IMG/VR virus record: IMGVR_UViG_3300032293_000333
Coordinates: 1 to 22,210 of that record
Source: a virus
Strand: one strand, 5' to 3'
DNA length: 22,210 nt
Positions 8,182 through 15,686 of this stretch are shown in pieces. The notes under the pieces are model-generated. The model made no database searches, was not told the DNA's origin, and saw only the letters and a list, made by a program, of their open reading frames with translations. A program made the translations under genes and the position numbers. Within the stretch, counting starts at the first letter, position 1. The number at the start of each line of letters is the position of its first letter.

Positions 8182-8442
8182 ATGGCCGTTCAAGCAGACA
8201 TTTCAACCGAGTATTCGATGGGCCGCGAAGGCTTTCAACTCGTCACTAGCACCGCCGCTCAGACCGGCAACTGGTCTGGCTTGATTCCAACCGAGCCAAC
8301 CGTTTTCACTTCCATTACCGGATTCCAAATTAGCGGAACTTGGACATCCAAGACCATTCCCGCTGGTTTCCCGCTGGTTGGCAACATCACCGGATTCCAA
8401 ATTTCATCCGGTAGCGTTGTGGCTTTCCTCGCTCGTTCTTAA
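8182..8442 (+). CDS. Small structural-type protein with repeated TGFQIS motif
   Basis: 86 residues, starting MAVQADISTEYSMGREGF. The motif ITGFQIS occurs twice (about residues 45-51 and 70-76), with the DNA word ACCGGATTCCAAATT also repeated, so it contains a short internal duplication. The composition is rich in Ser, Thr, Gly and Phe with no Cys, typical of beta-structured virion surface proteins. I do not recognise a named family. It sits 19 bases after the strong hairpin and overlaps the next ORF as TAATG. A head decoration or fibre-attachment role is possible but unproven. Confidence 0.7.
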   Translation: MAVQADISTEYSMGREGFQLVTSTAAQTGNWSGLIPTEPTVFTSITGFQISGTWTSKTIPAGFPLVGNITGFQISSGSVVAFLARS

Positions 8443-8672
8443 TGATCGCAAACGGCATAGCACTCAATCGTTTGTTCGCCGGTCAAGCCGGTGGCACTGA
8501 CGCGCCGTTGCTACGCCGTGATGTCCTCCGTGAAGACGAGGGGTTCCTGTGGCAAGAAGACGGAACCTCCAAACTTGTCATTACATACGGTACTTTTGAA
8601 TTTCTGTTGCGAGAAGACGCTGGTTTCCTCCAACAGGAAGACCTCTTTAAAATCGCAATCCAAGCTAACTGA
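8442..8672 (+). CDS. Small protein with repeated LREDxGFLxQED motif
   Basis: 76 residues. Two copies of one motif are visible: LREDEGFLWQEDGTSKL (about residues 29-45) and LREDAGFLQQED (about 56-67), each followed by a hydrophobic strand. A closely similar string, LLKEDGLFILQENTDRIAL, is found in the protein at 11812-12267. It starts in a TAATG overlap with the ORF before it and ends two bases before the fibre gene's ATG. This repeated beta-hairpin-like motif occurs in small phage structural proteins as far as I recall, but I cannot assign a function. Confidence 0.7.
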   Translation: MIANGIALNRLFAGQAGGTDAPLLRRDVLREDEGFLWQEDGTSKLVITYGTFEFLLREDAGFLQQEDLFKIAIQAN

Positions 8673-8674
8673 TT

Positions 8675-10105
8675 ATGGCAGACTCCAAGATTACAGCCTT
8701 AGCGGCCCTAACGGCGGCCGATCCCGCAAACGACATGGTTCCGATCGTCGATGTCTCTGACAATTCGATGGCGGCATCCGGTACGACCAAGCGCATATCG
8801 ATCAACAACATTCTCGCTTGTTCGCCATCCGCCACCCTCGCCAGCCTCAACGTCACCGGATCTTCAATTCCGGCAAATGGTCTCTATCTTCCGACGACCA
8901 ACACGCTGGAGTTTTCTGCCAATAGCTTGGCGCAATACCGCATCGCCCCGCTTGGTGTGTTTTCATGGTACGACGGCGCAGGCGGCACTCGAATGACCCT
9001 CAACTCTACGGGGCTGGGCGTGGGGGGAAGTCCGGCCGCTTCAAAGCTTGAAGTCTATTCTTCAAACACCGGCACTTCTGGTCTTGCTGAAGCCAATGCG
9101 CTGAAGGTTGAGAATAACAACGCGACGGTCGGAAATGCCTCTGGATTGTTTCTGTCGCAGTCTGGAAACGCCGGTTGCGGTGTTGCCGCTATTGCCACAA
9201 GTCGAACTGGTGGAAGTCGGGCATCTGACCTTACGTTGTATTATTACAACCAATCCACTTCTTCGTCTCCTATTGAGGGTCTTAGGCTGAACAGTTCCGG
9301 CAACGTGGGCATAGGCGTTGCGCCGAGTGCGACGGACTCAACATATTACCAAGCACTTGAAATTACGCGGGTTGGACAGGGTTTGACTGGTGCCAAGAAC
9401 GCGCTTACTTCCTCGCCAAACTCATGGTTGTCGAACAATAGCTATGCCACCTATTCCGCTGGAATTGTTTGGAAATATGCAGTCAGCCAGCCAGCGGCAC
9501 AGTACCGATTGGTGGACGCAGCGCATCAGTGGTACAATGCCCCGTCCGGCACAGCTGGCAACCCCATCACCTTCACCCAAGCGATGACCCTCGATGCTTC
9601 GGGAAATTTGCTGGTGGGGACGACGACGAACGGAGGAAACGGTGTTTCAATTCGTCCCAGCACTTCCTCCCCTAATGCTGTTCTTGTCGGATCTGATACT
9701 TCCGGTGGAACAGCTTGGCAGATGTACTCCACCGGCACATCAAGCAGCAGATTTTATGTTACTTGGGCTGGAACGATCAATGCAGTTAACACTACTATTG
9801 CCGCCATCTCCGATGCTCGCCTAAAAGAAAACGTGCAGGACATCGACGTTGGTCTGGGTGCGATTCTTGCCCTCAAGCCGCGCAAGTTCGACTGGAAGGC
9901 CGGTAAGGGTAAGGACATCAAAGGCGACAGAGGTTTCATCGCTCAGGAGTTTGAGCAGGTGTTTCCGCAACTTGTGGACGAATGGGCTGATCCTGCACCC
10001 GAAGGAGAAGCCCCATACAAGTCCGTTCGCCAAGACCTGATTCCAGTGCTTGTGAAAGCCATTCAGGAACTGGCCGCTGAAGTCAACGCTCTGAAGAACG
10101 CCTAA
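8675..10105 (+). CDS. Tail fibre/spike with C-terminal S74 autoprocessing chaperone
   Basis: 476 residues. The N-terminus MADSKITALAALTAADPANDMVPIVDVSD is a common phage fibre attachment motif. The middle is Ser/Thr/Gly/Asn-rich beta-repeat sequence with LNSTGLGVGGSP, LNSSGNVGIGVAP and LDASGNLLVGTT repeats, the pattern seen in trimeric beta-helical fibres. The end (residues about 379-476) is a peptidase S74 intramolecular chaperone: SDARLKENVQDID with S379 and K384, then LKPRKFDWK, GFIAQEFEQVFPQLV and a final helical coiled-coil. In this family the trimer cuts itself just before the conserved serine, removing the chaperone once folded. The gene is clearly less GC-rich than the capsid and portal genes, and sits between capsid and connector genes, so it looks like an inserted, exchangeable host-range module. 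Confidence 0.9.
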   Translation: MADSKITALAALTAADPANDMVPIVDVSDNSMAASGTTKRISINNILACSPSATLASLNVTGSSIPANGLYLPTTNTLEFSANSLAQYRIAPLGVFSWYDGAGGTRMTLNSTGLGVGGSPAASKLEVYSSNTGTSGLAEANALKVENNNATVGNASGLFLSQSGNAGCGVAAIATSRTGGSRASDLTLYYYNQSTSSSPIEGLRLNSSGNVGIGVAPSATDSTYYQALEITRVGQGLTGAKNALTSSPNSWLSNNSYATYSAGIVWKYAVSQPAAQYRLVDAAHQWYNAPSGTAGNPITFTQAMTLDASGNLLVGTTTNGGNGVSIRPSTSSPNAVLVGSDTSGGTAWQMYSTGTSSSRFYVTWAGTINAVNTTIAAISDARLKENVQDIDVGLGAILALKPRKFDWKAGKGKDIKGDRGFIAQEFEQVFPQLVDEWADPAPEGEAPYKSVRQDLIPVLVKAIQELAAEVNALKNA

Positions 10106-10106
10106 T

Positions 10107-10508
10107 ATGAACATCTCTTGGATCATCGAACGCCTTCTCGTTAAACCGACCGAAGGCACTCACACCGATGTCGTCATCACCGCCGATTGGCGATGCAACG
10201 GCTCGCAGGATAACTACAGCGGCACCTGCTACGGCAGCGCGTCGTTCGCTCCGCCGAGCGGTTCGTTCACGCCTTACGAGGATCTGACCGAGCAGCAGGT
10301 GCTTGGCTGGTGCTACGCCAATGGCGTCGATCAAGCGGCCATCGAAGCCAACGTCACGCAGCAGATCAACGACCAGATCAACCCGCCGATCATCGCTCCG
10401 CCGCTGCCGTGGTTGCCGCCGGTTGAAATCGTTCCTCCGATGTTGCCGCAGGTGGAGCCGGTTTTGGTTGCGGAGGAGGCCGTCGTTGTCGAAGCTCCGA
10501 CCGTATGA
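10107..10508 (+). CDS. Protein following tail fibre, possible fibre partner
   Basis: 133 residues starting MNISWIIERLLVKP. Residues about 18-85 include VVITADWRCNG, then SFTPYEDLTEQQVLGWCYANGV and AIEANVTQQINDQINPP. I recall similar sequences (small WRxxG plus EQxVLGW proteins) in many marine and freshwater phages and phage-like regions, usually of unknown function. The last about 45 residues are a Pro/Val/Glu-rich tail with repeated PP and VEP elements, probably unstructured. It starts two bases after the fibre stop and ends in an ATGA overlap with the next ORF. A role with the fibre is positional inference. Confidence 0.7.
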   Translation: MNISWIIERLLVKPTEGTHTDVVITADWRCNGSQDNYSGTCYGSASFAPPSGSFTPYEDLTEQQVLGWCYANGVDQAAIEANVTQQINDQINPPIIAPPLPWLPPVEIVPPMLPQVEPVLVAEEAVVVEAPTV

Positions 10509-10657
10509 TCAAGATCGAACTCACTCCGCAGCAATTCAACCAGCTTTATGAACTGCTGGTCATTGGTATGAAGGCCGGCAACGTCCAAAACATGAAGGTC
10601 GGACTGCCGCTCGTTGAAATCCTCGAAACCGCAGCCGCGCAACACAAACCCGAGTAA
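10505..10657 (+). CDS. 50-residue helical protein, unrecognised
   Basis: Begins MIKIELTPQQFNQLYELLVI and ends AAAQHKPE. It has an ATGA overlap with the preceding gene and ends one base before the next ATG, so it is embedded in a coupled string of small genes. The sequence predicts two helices and no membrane segment. No function can be assigned. Confidence 0.65.
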   Translation: MIKIELTPQQFNQLYELLVIGMKAGNVQNMKVGLPLVEILETAAAQHKPE

Positions 10658-10658
10658 C

Positions 10659-10835
10659 ATGGACGCAACCAACCACGGCGGTGGAACGAATGGCCTAGCC
10701 TTGTCGCTGGGAACGGCAGCAGCAGCAACGTCTGCATCTATGCTGCCCCAGCTCACCGACGAGATCCGTTTTGTCTCCGCCGTGGTTGGTCTCCTTGCCG
10801 CGTGCATTGCCCTCTACAAAGCCATTAAGAAATGA
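10659..10835 (+). CDS. Small membrane protein, holin-like candidate
   Basis: 58 residues starting MDATNHGGGTNGLALSLGTA. The frame is open farther upstream to 10614, but the ATG at 10659 follows the previous stop directly. A hydrophobic stretch (about residues 14-28) and a clear membrane segment (about 38-53, RFVSAVVGLLAACIALY) end in KAIKK, a short basic tail as in holins. It overlaps the next gene, which also has two hydrophobic segments, as ATGA. Two small membrane proteins in tandem plus a lipoprotein suggest a lysis cassette. Which one forms the hole cannot be told from sequence. Confidence 0.65.
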   Translation: MDATNHGGGTNGLALSLGTAAAATSASMLPQLTDEIRFVSAVVGLLAACIALYKAIKK

Positions 10836-11014
10836 AAAACACCAAGACAACTCTCGCCGGTATCGGAGCCATCCTCGTCGCAGTCGGTGGTGCCTTGAGG
10901 GCCATCTTCGACGGCGACCCGACCACCTCGGTCGATCCGACGGCGACCATTGCCGCGATCTCTGCCGGTATCGGCCTGATCATGGCTAAGGACGCCGAGA
11001 AGAAACCGGAATGA
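10832..11014 (+). CDS. Small two-segment membrane protein, holin-like
   Basis: 60 residues. A basic start (MKNTKTT), a hydrophobic segment at about residues 8-25 (AGIGAILVAVGGALRAIF), a linker DGDPTTSVDPT, a second segment at about 38-52 (ATIAAISAGIGLIMAK) and a charged end DAEKKPE. This small pattern, with GDPTTxVDPTATIAA in the loop, is common in phages next to lysis genes and is usually annotated as hypothetical or holin-like. It is coupled by ATGA overlaps at both ends. Confidence 0.7.
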   Translation: MKNTKTTLAGIGAILVAVGGALRAIFDGDPTTSVDPTATIAAISAGIGLIMAKDAEKKPE

Positions 11015-11181
11015 GCTGGGTTTACCAGATTGTCCTGGCCTTCCTCGACTGGATCCGTGAAACACCACCCGCCGACATCCAACATGGAAAAGCACCCGAA
11101 GATCTCAAGGCTGACCTGGCTGGCCGTGTTGCTGACCTGCCTGGGCTGCCAGACCAAGGTGGTGATGGTCCCGCACGGTGA
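11011..11181 (+). CDS. 56-residue ORF containing start of an out-of-frame lipoprotein gene
   Basis: Starts MSWVYQIVLAFLDWIRETPP with ATGA coupling to the preceding membrane-protein gene and ends GGDGPAR. The first 15 residues are hydrophobic enough for a membrane anchor or amphipathic helix, and the rest is charged and Gly/Pro-rich. The gene for a lipoprotein begins inside it at 11084 in another frame. That geometry recalls Rz (inner-membrane spanin) with nested Rz1, though the ORF is much shorter than Rz and has no long coiled coil. Its coding status rests on the start overlap. Confidence 0.5.
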   Translation: MSWVYQIVLAFLDWIRETPPADIQHGKAPEDLKADLAGRVADLPGLPDQGGDGPAR

Positions 11182-11302
11182 CCCGGTGATGCTGGCCAAG
11201 CCGGTGAAGGCCAGTGTCTATGCTTTCGATGCCGACAAGAAGCTGGTCGGGCCTTCCCGGGTGACCCTCCCGGCCGGATGGTACGTCCTACCCAAGAAAT
11301 AA
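11084..11302 (+). CDS. Small phage lipoprotein, nested start
   Basis: 72 residues: MEKHPKISRLTWLAVLLTCLGC then QTKVVMVPHGDPV and KPVKASVYAFDADKKLV, ending LPAGWYVLPKK. A basic n-region, a hydrophobic core and a cysteine at about residue 22 make a lipoprotein signal; the residue three before that cysteine is Cys rather than the usual Leu, and an earlier Cys at about 19 is the alternative. The body matches a small phage protein type I recall near lysis genes (PxGxPV, then a short beta region, ending PxGWYxxP). Likely an outer-membrane-anchored lysis accessory or spanin-like protein, which would imply a diderm host. The frame is open from 11030 but the ATG at 11084 gives a proper signal peptide. 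Confidence 0.7.
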   Translation: MEKHPKISRLTWLAVLLTCLGCQTKVVMVPHGDPVMLAKPVKASVYAFDADKKLVGPSRVTLPAGWYVLPKK

Positions 11303-11306
11303 AACT

Positions 11307-11810
11307 ATGGCCCAGCAAATCATAAACATCGGCACCATCGCCAACGACAACACCGGGGACACGCTCCGGGGCGCCGGCCAGAAGATCAACGACAACTTCG
11401 ACGAGCTGTATGGCAGCCTGCCCATTAATGCAGCGCCGTCAACCTGGGTGCCTACGCTGACCGATTCCGGCGGCGGCCGCACCTACAGTTTCACGGTCAA
11501 CACCGCACGGCACACATCAATCGGATTCGTCTCCACCTTTACCGCGGACATCACGGTCAACTCGGTGACCGGATCCGCCACCGGCGACTTGCGAATCAGT
11601 CTGCCGGATCCCGTCTCCTACGACGCTGCCCTGGCCATCTGGTTGGACAACGCCACCGCCCAAGCCAAGACCGCGGTGATCGGCAAGGCTGTCGGAGGGA
11701 CATCCTATGCCGCCCTGTACCACTACGAGACCGGCGACATCACCAGCATGGCCAGCCAGATTCAGGCTACCAGCCGTATCCTGATCTCCGGCACCTACTT
11801 CACCGCCTAA
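11307..11810 (+). CDS. Tail/virion protein with N-terminal GTIANDNTGDTLR motif
   Basis: 167 residues. The opening INIGTIANDNTGDTLRGAG, followed by QKINDNFDELY, is a frequent N-terminal motif of phage fibre and virion proteins, thought to be an attachment or assembly segment. The rest is beta-rich (TYSFTVNTARHTSIGFVS, TADITVNSVTG, then SMASQIQATSRILISGTYF). It starts four bases after the lipoprotein stop and ends one base before the next ATG. It could be a short fibre or decoration protein. The exact place in the particle is unknown. Confidence 0.75.
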   Translation: MAQQIINIGTIANDNTGDTLRGAGQKINDNFDELYGSLPINAAPSTWVPTLTDSGGGRTYSFTVNTARHTSIGFVSTFTADITVNSVTGSATGDLRISLPDPVSYDAALAIWLDNATAQAKTAVIGKAVGGTSYAALYHYETGDITSMASQIQATSRILISGTYFTA

Positions 11811-11811
11811 C

Positions 11812-12267
11812 ATGACCACCATCGGATCCAGTCTCCAGCAGGGCATGGCGGTGCTCCAGCAGATGCTTGGGGCGCCCATGTTCATCTGGGAGGGGACGTC
11901 GATCCGGTGCATCCCGGCAGCCGTCACCGACGCCAACAACCCGGTGGCCGGTGGGTTCCAGGACAACGTGACCTCCCGGATCCTGGTCATGTTCTCCGAC
12001 TGGAAGACTTGTGACAGCACATTGGTCACAATGGACTCGACGCTCTACACGCTCGACCAGGGCACGACCTTTTCCCGGCTGCTTAAGGAGGACGGCCTGT
12101 TCATCCTCCAGGAGAACACTGACCGCATCGCTCTGACCTTTTGCAAACCTCGGCCGGTAGTCGGGCGCACGCTGGTGTACCAAGGCCGGACCCTCCGGAT
12201 CCTGTCCTGCCGTGTGGATGCCTCCGGCGCCTACTACAGCCTCGAACTAGGAGCGAAAACCCGGTGA
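11812..12267 (+). CDS. Head-tail connector/head-closure-like protein
   Basis: 151 residues. The opening LGAPMFIWEGTSIRCIPA and the ending VVGRTLVYQGRTLRIL with SGAYYSLELG resemble head-closure (gpFII / Gifsy-2-like) connectors in shape: a short N-terminal strand, a loop region and two closing strands. In the middle lies LLKEDGLFILQENTDRIAL, similar to the motif repeated in the ORF at 8442-8672. It is followed by GTGA coupling to the next gene. The position between capsid and tail-tube genes supports a neck role. Confidence 0.65.
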   Translation: MTTIGSSLQQGMAVLQQMLGAPMFIWEGTSIRCIPAAVTDANNPVAGGFQDNVTSRILVMFSDWKTCDSTLVTMDSTLYTLDQGTTFSRLLKEDGLFILQENTDRIALTFCKPRPVVGRTLVYQGRTLRILSCRVDASGAYYSLELGAKTR

Positions 12268-13061
12268 GGCCTGTCGTCAACATGACGGTGGATTCCAGCC
12301 GCTTCGATGCAGCAATGAAGGCCTATCTGCTGTCGACCAGCCGAGACCTTCACAAGGCGATCAACGCCCGGTTCTTTTTCCTGATGGTTCGGCTGTTCGT
12401 CCTGGTGCCGCCTAAAAGCCCGGGACAAGAACGGCGCCGGATTGCCGACTACCTAGGCAAGCCCCTCGGCGATGTGAACCGTAAGAGCAAGAAAACCGGC
12501 AAGCGCATCGGAAAGTCCCGATTGCTTCGTCGGGTGCACCTGATCGCCCAGGCGCGCGAAGCTAAGGCAGGCCGCCGCGGTCTCTATGGTGAGGAGATGA
12601 AGGCAGCCGCCTCGGCTCTAATGCGGAAAGCCATCGGCTCAGTCGGGTACCTCCGCTCCGGTGTGGTGAAGGTGATCCGGATTTACAATCGAGGCTTCAC
12701 CCAGTTTCAAAGCCCGAAGTGGAAGCCACTGTCAAAGCCTGCAGGCTACAAGGCGCCCAAGAAGACAAACGCCGCTCTTGTGGCCTTGGCCAATCAGTAC
12801 GGCCTGCCGGAGGAGAACGTGGCCGTGCACAAGGGCACCAAGGCCCGAGGCATCCAAGCAGTTCCGGGCTTCAACCCGACGGCCTCGGTGGTCATGACTG
12901 CCGGCGTGGCCGACAACCAATACAACCGAGTTTCCAACATCTACAACACGGCAATGCAGAAGGCCATGGACGACGAGCTGATCGAGCTGACCAGCCACAT
13001 GACCGAGGCCATGCTTGCCAACGGCAAGGTACTAGAGGACAACGGTATCGCCATAAAATGA
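12264..13061 (+). CDS. Neck/tail-completion-type protein
   Basis: 265 residues from GTG at 12264, which overlaps the previous stop (GTGA); an ATG at 12282 (MTVDSSRFDAAMKAYL) is a possible alternative. The frame is open back to 12141 but that part is a shadow of the previous gene. The protein is basic and helical at the N-terminus, with RFDAAMKAYLLSTSRDLHKA resembling the first helix of HK97 gp10-like proteins, then a Lys/Arg-rich part with KSKKTGKRIGKSRLLRR and a C-terminal helical part (NIYNTAMQKAMDDELIEL). HK97 gp10-like proteins plug or complete the head-tail interface. It is longer than most (about 110-150), so the call rests on position as well as shape. Confidence 0.6.
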   Translation: MRPVVNMTVDSSRFDAAMKAYLLSTSRDLHKAINARFFFLMVRLFVLVPPKSPGQERRRIADYLGKPLGDVNRKSKKTGKRIGKSRLLRRVHLIAQAREAKAGRRGLYGEEMKAAASALMRKAIGSVGYLRSGVVKVIRIYNRGFTQFQSPKWKPLSKPAGYKAPKKTNAALVALANQYGLPEENVAVHKGTKARGIQAVPGFNPTASVVMTAGVADNQYNRVSNIYNTAMQKAMDDELIELTSHMTEAMLANGKVLEDNGIAIK

Positions 13062-13540
13062 ACGCCGTAGCACTCAGAGCAGAGAAGGCCGTAGCAGACT
13101 ACCTGGCAGCCGCCGACTGGTCAGGCTCCGGGGCCGGCACGCCGACCTGCTTGACGTCCTACAGCCGCGGCCTGTACGACGACCCGGACCTCGAGGACGT
13201 CATGCCCAACTTCCCGAGGTTGGTTGTCTCGGCCAATTCCGCGCGGCCTGTTCAACGTGTCGACCTCACAAACGAGGTTGAGGTTTCCGTCGAACTTCAG
13301 CTATCTGCCGACGATACCGACGAGGCTGATGTGCTGACCACCGTCCAGGTGCTCGACAATCGGATTCTGCCGCTCTTTGACGACACCGGGGCCTCAGCCT
13401 TGGATGCACCATCAAACGACGCCAGCGGCCCGTTTACGGCGCAATTCGCCGCCCCTCTGGACTTTGGTGGCTCATCAATCTCTAATCGGTCCAGGACGTT
13501 CACCAGGACCTTCACTCTTTACTGTTCGGCAACCCTCTAA
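13058..13540 (+). CDS. Tail terminator-position protein
   Basis: 160 residues from ATG 13058 (ATGA overlap). It starts MNAVALRAEKAVADYLAAAD, continues into FPRLVVSANSARPVQR, VEVSVELQLSADDTDEADV, VQVLDNRILPLF and ends SRTFTRTFTLYCSATL. A helix followed by alternating strands, with an exposed R-x-F-T-R strand end, is the general layout of tail terminator (gpU-like) proteins, which stop tail tube growth. The gene lies between a neck gene and the probable tube gene, the usual place. No unique motif is seen. Confidence 0.6.
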   Translation: MNAVALRAEKAVADYLAAADWSGSGAGTPTCLTSYSRGLYDDPDLEDVMPNFPRLVVSANSARPVQRVDLTNEVEVSVELQLSADDTDEADVLTTVQVLDNRILPLFDDTGASALDAPSNDASGPFTAQFAAPLDFGGSSISNRSRTFTRTFTLYCSATL

Positions 13541-13552
13541 CCCAAACCACAC

Positions 13553-14032
13553 ATGGCTAATTCACAAGGCAGCAAATACATTTTCGGTTCACCGGCCACC
13601 CTGGCGCTCTATGACGCCGCAGGCGCCCTTGTCGTCACCGGGTACGTCTCGCCCGATATGGAGTCTTACGACATCACCCACGAGGCCGACACCGAAGAGG
13701 TTCGGAACAGCTCCGGCGAGGTTGTCGGCCACATCGGCTACAACAACCGGCTGACGCTGACCGTTAATTTCATTCCTGCAAACACGACCAGCGTGGCCAA
13801 CGCACTGTTGTCTGCCGCATTGCCTGATGTGAATGGCACTTGCGTCATCTCTGGAGCCCCGGTGATCGAGGTCGGCGGATACGTCGACGCCATCAATGCC
13901 GCCACCGGCAACCGTTGGATCTACGCCGGCGGTGGTTCCATCAAGACCACTGCCACCGGCAAGGCCACTGGCACGATCACCTTGAAGCGGTACACCAACA
14001 TCATTGCCACCGGCGCTGCCACCGCCCTGTGA
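13553..14032 (+). CDS. Major tail tube protein candidate
   Basis: 159 residues. Beta-rich with TLALYDAAGALVVTGYV, SYDITHEADTEEVRNSSGEV, GHIGYNNRLTLTVNFIP and, after a loop, KATGTITLKRYTNI. The phrase on EVRNSSGEVVGH followed by a strand ending TVNFIP is a familiar feature of small tube-like phage proteins. It is preceded by an A/C-rich leader (CCCAAACCACAC) with no Shine-Dalgarno, like other spaced genes here, which is consistent with strong separate translation of an abundant protein. Its position before the chaperone-like gene and tape measure supports the call. Confidence 0.65.
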   Translation: MANSQGSKYIFGSPATLALYDAAGALVVTGYVSPDMESYDITHEADTEEVRNSSGEVVGHIGYNNRLTLTVNFIPANTTSVANALLSAALPDVNGTCVISGAPVIEVGGYVDAINAATGNRWIYAGGGSIKTTATGKATGTITLKRYTNIIATGAATAL

Positions 14033-14592
14033 GCCAACTGGCCGACATCCTGAACGCCACGTCGAGCCCATGTCCTGTGGTCATGGGGCTCCGGCTTTTA
14101 CCGTATTCGGTGGGGCATTCGATAGTGCTTCACCGCATCGGATCACCCATGGCTATCGGCGGCCCTATCAGCCGCGCTGATCTCATGGCCGCGGTGCTCA
14201 TCTGTTCCCAGCCCATCCGGGAGTCGATGGAGACGCTTCAATCGCCTTTTCGGAACCTGGCTTTAAAGCTGTGGACATGGAAGGTGAAGAACCTGTCGTT
14301 CGAGGCCGAGCTGGATAAATGGAACGAATGGATGTCCGGCCAGTCGACAGCGCCAGAAATCCTGATGAAGCAAGGCAACTCCAGGCAGCTCTCGATGCCG
14401 TGGCCAGAGCGTATGCTGGCCTGCTGCCTTGAGATAGGGCTGGAGGAGGACACCGTGCTGGCCATGCCTATCGGTGATGCCGAGCGCCTTGTTCTGGCCC
14501 GTGCAGAGACCCATGGCGATGTCGAGCTATGGAGCCCGAAGGATGAAGCCTTGTGGCGCTGGGTGAAGCAGCAGGAAGCTAAGAAAAACTGA
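14029..14592 (+). CDS. Protein at the tail assembly chaperone position
   Basis: 187 residues from GTG 14029 (GTGA overlap with tube gene stop; the longer frame to 13840 is a shadow). Contains LADILNATSSPCPVVMGLRL, RADLMAAVLICSQPIRES and a helical, Trp-rich second half (LWTWKVKNLSFEAELDKWN, then ERLVLARAETHGDVELW). Placement between tube and tape measure genes is where tail assembly chaperones lie. These are often made in two forms by frameshift. Near the end I see AAGAAAAAC, but a -1 shift would add only eight residues, so I do not call one. Confidence 0.6.
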   Translation: MSQLADILNATSSPCPVVMGLRLLPYSVGHSIVLHRIGSPMAIGGPISRADLMAAVLICSQPIRESMETLQSPFRNLALKLWTWKVKNLSFEAELDKWNEWMSGQSTAPEILMKQGNSRQLSMPWPERMLACCLEIGLEEDTVLAMPIGDAERLVLARAETHGDVELWSPKDEALWRWVKQQEAKKN

Positions 14593-14596
14593 CACC

Positions 14597-15685
14597 ATGG
14601 CCATCTTCTCACTGATCGCAAAACTCGGTCTCGACGGTACCAACTTCGAATCGGGACTGAAGAAGTCCCAGTCGATGGCAAAGGGCGTCGGCAGAGAGGT
14701 TACAGGCACTCTCGCTGCCATGTTTGCGGTCGACAAGATAGCTCAGTTTGGCCTGTCGATTGTCGATGCCGCTGGACAGATTGCAGACCTTTCAGCACGC
14801 CTCGGTGTGTCAGTCGAGTTCCTGCAGGAAATGCAGTTCGCTGCAAAGTTAAGCGGCGCCAGCATTGAGGACGTGGCCGGAGCTGTTGAAAAGCTGTCCA
14901 TTGCCAGGATGAAGGCCTTGAGCGGTGACGAGAAAACCATCGAGAACTTCAAGAAGATGGGCATCTCAATGGAGACAATACGGAACCTTGGAGCAGAGGA
15001 CTTGTTCAAGGCACTTGGAGAACCGTTTGCCGCAGGAATGGACCCTCAAAAACTTATTGGACCATTCAGAGAGCTGGCAGGAAAAGGCGCTGGCGCATTA
15101 ATCCCAGCCATGGTCAGTGGCTTGACCGATGCAGCGCAACAGGCCCGAGACCTTGGCATCGTGATCGACACCGATGTGGTTGACGCGCTCGACGACGTTG
15201 CCGACAGAATAGACACGCTGAAATCCGTCTTCATGTCGTTTGGGGCTTCTGTAATCGCCTACGTTGTGAAGCCGTTCATGAAATACCTGGAGGCTACTGT
15301 TGCCGGTATTCACGGCTTTTTCATGGCCACAAACACCCCTGAAGGCGGCAGGGACATGAAGAGCGAGGAGTTAATGAATCACATGGGGAGACAGTTTACC
15401 CAGTCATTCATCTCTTCACTTGAGGAACAGGACGCAGCTATCGTGAAGAGGCGTGAAGACAGGGCAAAACGGCTGTCCATGAAGGGCAAAGCTGAAGAAA
15501 GCACCTCATCGCTTTCAGAAAAAGGCCTCATGATTCAACCCACTGATGCCTTGGCTCGAACTGGTGGGTTCACTTCGTTTCAATCGAATTTGGACAAATA
15601 CTTCGGAAACGTGAAGAGTCAGGCACAGGACATCCGGGACATCTCTAAGAACACCAAGAAGACGGCCGACGCCGTTTCTGAATAA
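14597..15685 (+). CDS. Short tape measure protein
   Basis: 362 residues. The N-terminus MAIFSLIAKLGLDGTNFESG with KKSQSMAKGVGREVTGTLAA is the classic tape measure opening, followed by LSARLGVSVEFLQEMQFAAK and SGASIEDVAGAVEKL. Residues about 205-245 include a hydrophobic segment (FMSFGASVIAYVVKPFMKYL). The C-terminus is charged and helical. Tape measures set tail length at about 1.5 angstrom per residue, so if the whole protein measures the tail would be only about 50 nm, short for a siphovirus. No lysozyme or peptidase domain is embedded. Confidence 0.8.
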   Translation: MAIFSLIAKLGLDGTNFESGLKKSQSMAKGVGREVTGTLAAMFAVDKIAQFGLSIVDAAGQIADLSARLGVSVEFLQEMQFAAKLSGASIEDVAGAVEKLSIARMKALSGDEKTIENFKKMGISMETIRNLGAEDLFKALGEPFAAGMDPQKLIGPFRELAGKGAGALIPAMVSGLTDAAQQARDLGIVIDTDVVDALDDVADRIDTLKSVFMSFGASVIAYVVKPFMKYLEATVAGIHGFFMATNTPEGGRDMKSEELMNHMGRQFTQSFISSLEEQDAAIVKRREDRAKRLSMKGKAEESTSSLSEKGLMIQPTDALARTGGFTSFQSNLDKYFGNVKSQAQDIRDISKNTKKTADAVSE

Positions 15686-15686
15686 C

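Noticed and set aside
12141-12263. Longer N-terminal extension of the neck-type protein
   Set aside because: This segment lies inside the preceding connector gene in another frame, and the GTGA junction at 12264 gives a better start.
14570-14625. Possible -1 frameshift site (AAGAAAAAC) at the end of the chaperone-position gene
   Set aside because: A -1 shift adds only eight residues before a stop, and the preceding base is G rather than A, so there is no extended product as in lambda G-GT.
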